This document shows, piece by piece, positions 61,922-64,000 of a stretch of 64,000 nucleotides of DNA. The translations under genes were made by a program, and so were the position numbers. The notes below the pieces were generated by a model that saw nothing but the letters and a program-made list of their open reading frames with translations, searched no databases and was not told the origin of the DNA. Numbering within the stretch: the stretch's first letter is position 1; each line of letters starts with the position of its first letter. The DNA lies in the NCBI GenBank assembly GCA_011523385.1, contig WTGX01000005.1:62032-126031 (forward strand). The letters are read 5' to 3'. The DNA comes from Nitrospira sp. Lineage in GTDB: Bacteria; Nitrospirota; Nitrospiria; Nitrospirales; UBA8639.

Positions 61922-62197
61922 ATGAGTGATCTAAAAGCTTATATCCGTAAGAGAAAGAAATATGACTCTGAGTTCAGGGTTGGCTTTGACGAAGGCTACA
62001 AAGCGTTCAAAATCGGGGTGTTGCTCAAGGAAGCTCGTGAGGCTTCAGGCTTAACGCAAGAAAAAATGGCTGAGAAACTGCATACCCGTAAATCGGCCAT
62101 TTCCAGAATTGAAAACCATGCCGAAGATATTCGCTTGTCCACTTTGGAAAAATTTGCATCCGCACTCGGACGCAGTCTCGAAATATCAATTCGATAA
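61922..62197 (+). CDS. XRE-family antitoxin (HigA-like), orphaned
   Basis: 91 residues. N-terminal half is the antitoxin/toxin-binding region ([19 protein letters not shown]); the HTH follows ([36 protein letters not shown]). AGGAGG precedes the ATG. Layout toxin-then-antitoxin fits higBA, but the toxin is truncated, so this may be a leftover repressor. The following 62198-62635 gap (438 bp, AT-rich) shows no gene I can support. Confidence 0.85.
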   Translation: MSDLKAYIRKRKKYDSEFRVGFDEGYKAFKIGVLLKEAREASGLTQEKMAEKLHTRKSAISRIENHAEDIRLSTLEKFASALGRSLEISIR

Positions 62198-62635
62198 AGC
62201 CCGCGAAGAACAATAATCGTTCTGCCGGTTTTTGCTGAATATAAGGAACGATATTATCGCCAAAGAAAAACCGTAATCTGTCCTTTATTGTCGTGAAAAA
62301 ACGTTCATTTGCTTAGGCATTTTCGTTTTCAAAACAAAAATTAAGAATAACTGTTCTGGCTGGCGTGCATGAAAGTTTTAATACGTAAGTTGTTGCATAC
62401 GTAAGAAGCTTGGTCTTTGATTTATGATGATTTTGGTTTGCTTACTCCATAATTGACTTTATCGTCATTCACTATAAATCAAGGCAGGCCACCTTCCCTA
62501 TAGCTCAAAGCGATCTCGGGCCGTAGGCCACGGCCGAATTGATTGAAGTAAGCATTGCCAGTCGTGCCGAGCGCCACACTCATTCTGGTTCGACCTGAGC
62601 GATAGGTGCCCACTAGCTTCAGCCAAGTTTTTTCT

Positions 62636-63655
62636 ATGTACATTTTTCTCGATGAATCAGGATCATTTGCAAGCGCGCCTAAACAGGACTCATGGAACAC
62701 TATCGTCGCCTACATGATGCCGGAACGCGACTGGAGCCGAATGCAAAGAGCAGTGACGGGTCTGCAAATGGCTGCGGGTGCTGGCCAACGAGGTGAAATT
62801 AAGCTGAGAGAAGTCAAAGAAAGGGATTATTTCAATTTTCTCGCCCACCTCAGTCAACTCCATGGCATTCTGTTTGCGGTAGCAACGGATGCAGGACTGT
62901 ATGGGATTGCCCAGATTGAGGAACACCGGGAAATAGCGGCTCAAGAAATCGTCCGGCATGTAGATCTAATGCGACATGAAACTGGGCGACAGGGATTGAG
63001 AAACCTGTCCGATTGCGTTCGGAATCTCTCACCCCAGTTATATATTCAGTTGAAGTGCCAAGTGGTCTTGATTGATGCGGTTATACGTGACGGTACCCTC
63101 TATTTCGTGCAACGGTTTCCAGAAGAACTTGGGAAATTTCATTGGAGGATAGATCAAAAACATTCGACAAAGACCGAGTATGAAGGGGCGTTTGAAATGC
63201 TAACGCCTCCGTGGTTGCAAACTCTTTCTCTGGGGAACCCTCTAATCATGCTGAAAGGTGCCGACTATGGCGCATTCCAGCGATTTGAATATCCAGAGGG
63301 CAAGACGCCCACATATCTCAAGACTGTGTATGGCATTGATACCGGAAGGGCCGGTGGAATAAACATTGGACAACTGATGCGAGAGGACCTAAAGTTTGTC
63401 GACTCAAAACAGGATCATGGGATTCAAGTCGCCGATTTGTTGGCCGCAGGGTTGCGTCGATGTTTAAGAGCACAATTCAATGACAATCAACGAGCCGCAC
63501 AGCTCCTTGGAAGACTAATGCTACAAGGGGAATTGAACAGCCCACCTATTCGACTGTTGGGATTCTCGACGCAAGAATCGGTAGTTGCCAGAGAGATAGC
63601 AAAATTGATTCACATAATGGGGTTATGGAGCCGAGTAATGGTAAGCGATGATTGA
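62636..63655 (+). CDS. DUF3800 domain protein (RNase H-like)
   Basis: 339 residues. ATG 62636 begins MYIFLDESGSFASAP, the family start with the first acidic residues; VVLIDAVIRD in the middle and HGIQVADLLAAGLRRCL near residue 275 carry the later conserved Asp. Longer than the copy next to the Argonaute (284 residues) and only distantly similar. A few codons of the frame extend upstream to 62606. Probably a metal-dependent nuclease-like protein; no partner gene is adjacent apart from the orphan antitoxin 440 bp upstream. Confidence 0.82.
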   Translation: MYIFLDESGSFASAPKQDSWNTIVAYMMPERDWSRMQRAVTGLQMAAGAGQRGEIKLREVKERDYFNFLAHLSQLHGILFAVATDAGLYGIAQIEEHREIAAQEIVRHVDLMRHETGRQGLRNLSDCVRNLSPQLYIQLKCQVVLIDAVIRDGTLYFVQRFPEELGKFHWRIDQKHSTKTEYEGAFEMLTPPWLQTLSLGNPLIMLKGADYGAFQRFEYPEGKTPTYLKTVYGIDTGRAGGINIGQLMREDLKFVDSKQDHGIQVADLLAAGLRRCLRAQFNDNQRAAQLLGRLMLQGELNSPPIRLLGFSTQESVVAREIAKLIHIMGLWSRVMVSDD

Positions 63656-63797
63656 ACGAGGACAATAGCGTTTATTTATGACGGTTATTCACGGCAGACT
63701 ATCTGAATGACCGGTATTTTAACCCGAAAGCATTTCACAAAGCGGATCGGTTCAACCGCCCGGCCCGGCAGTGGCATCAACCGCCCCCCACAGGCGA

Positions 63798-63841
63798 TGT
63801 AAACCATGTGTCCGGTTTAGTTTGTAAACCATGTCCGGTTT
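63798..63841. repeat. Paired direct repeats, possible insertion-sequence end
   Basis: TGTAAACCATGTGTCCGGTT and, 4 bases after the first copy ends, TGTAAACCATGTCCGGTTT. Such multiple terminal motifs occur at the ends of some IS21/IS481-type elements. The window ends 160 bp later, with no transposase seen. The 345 bp from 63656 to 64000 hold no gene I can support. Confidence 0.4.
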
Positions 63842-64000
63842 GCACACATGAGGAGCCCTCCTTAGTTGTTGTATGAGAAACTCACCTTCGGTAGTGGACC
63901 GTTTTGTGGAAGGAAGGTCAGTTTAGGATCGGGTAATTAGGGCGAAACGTAACCAAAATAGATCTTCAGAAACTGTTTAAACACATTCTCTTGACGGTGA

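Noticed and set aside
62479..62700. Minus-strand frame overlapping the DUF3800 start
   Set aside because: Lacks domain features and overlaps the well-supported start of the DUF3800 gene.

Overview
The window is a bacterial chromosome segment. An outer-membrane beta-barrel protein with a signal peptide and Gram-negative style housekeeping genes point to a diderm. The backbone is visibly GC-richer than several inserted blocks. The gene mix (P44-like porin, orphan NuoF with ferredoxin, NorD/CbbO-like VWA protein, DUF4212/SSS symporter pair, ergothioneine genes, many palindromic intergenic repeats) would fit a Nitrospirota/Nitrospira-like organism, but no marker here proves a taxon.

Layout. (1) 0-12.6 kb is backbone: outer-membrane protein, tRNA-Gln, TetR regulator, gltX, tRNA-Ala, ABC-F ATPase, rarA, alpha/beta hydrolase, folE, queD, 2Fe-2S ferredoxin, NuoF-like flavoprotein, purE. 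(2) 12.6-21.0 kb is an AT-richer defence island between purE and malate dehydrogenase: ImmA/IrrE regulator-protease with a DUF4411 PIN-like partner, a 1041-residue fused nuclease/adenine methyltransferase, a stop-interrupted deoxyribosyltransferase/TIR-like gene, and an OLD-type ATPase-TOPRIM nuclease. It is bracketed by two copies of the last 12 codons of purE. (3) 21.0-33.3 kb is backbone: mdh, NorD-like VWA protein, higBA, bfd-like ferredoxin, S9 peptidase, a triplicated-domain exported protein, and an ECF transporter with S and two ATPase domains fused. (4) 33.3-47.0 kb is a second defence island, all on the minus strand. A type I restriction system (hsdM, aspartic protease, hsdS ... hsdR, YgjP-like peptidase) is split by a TIR protein, a trypsin-like protease, gene fragments, and a catalytically dead Argonaute coupled to a SIR2 NADase-like gene and a DUF3800 gene. 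The hsdM promoter has an inverted repeat and a helically phased array of ATAGC motifs. (5) 47-58.2 kb is backbone metabolism: DUF4212/solute symporter, an ergothioneine cluster (egtB, egtD, class V aminotransferase) enclosing an osmoprotectant-type ABC importer that may carry ergothioneine, a bacterial voltage-gated channel with an acidic filter, ftcD, and DsrE/TusA sulfur carriers. (6) 58.4-64 kb is another accessory stretch: Nmad3 and a stop-interrupted Nmad2 (DNA-modification associated), YdeI-like protein, DUF4143 ATPase, a truncated HigB with orphan antitoxin, a second DUF3800 protein, and a possible mobile-element end.

The most unusual candidate system is the pAgo-SIR2(-DUF3800) operon inside the type I R-M locus. 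The Argonaute keeps its 5'-phosphate pocket residues but has lost visible slicing residues. It carries an APAZ/N-L1-like N-terminal half itself while SIR2 is a separate translationally coupled protein. It sits beside a TIR effector coupled to hsdS.
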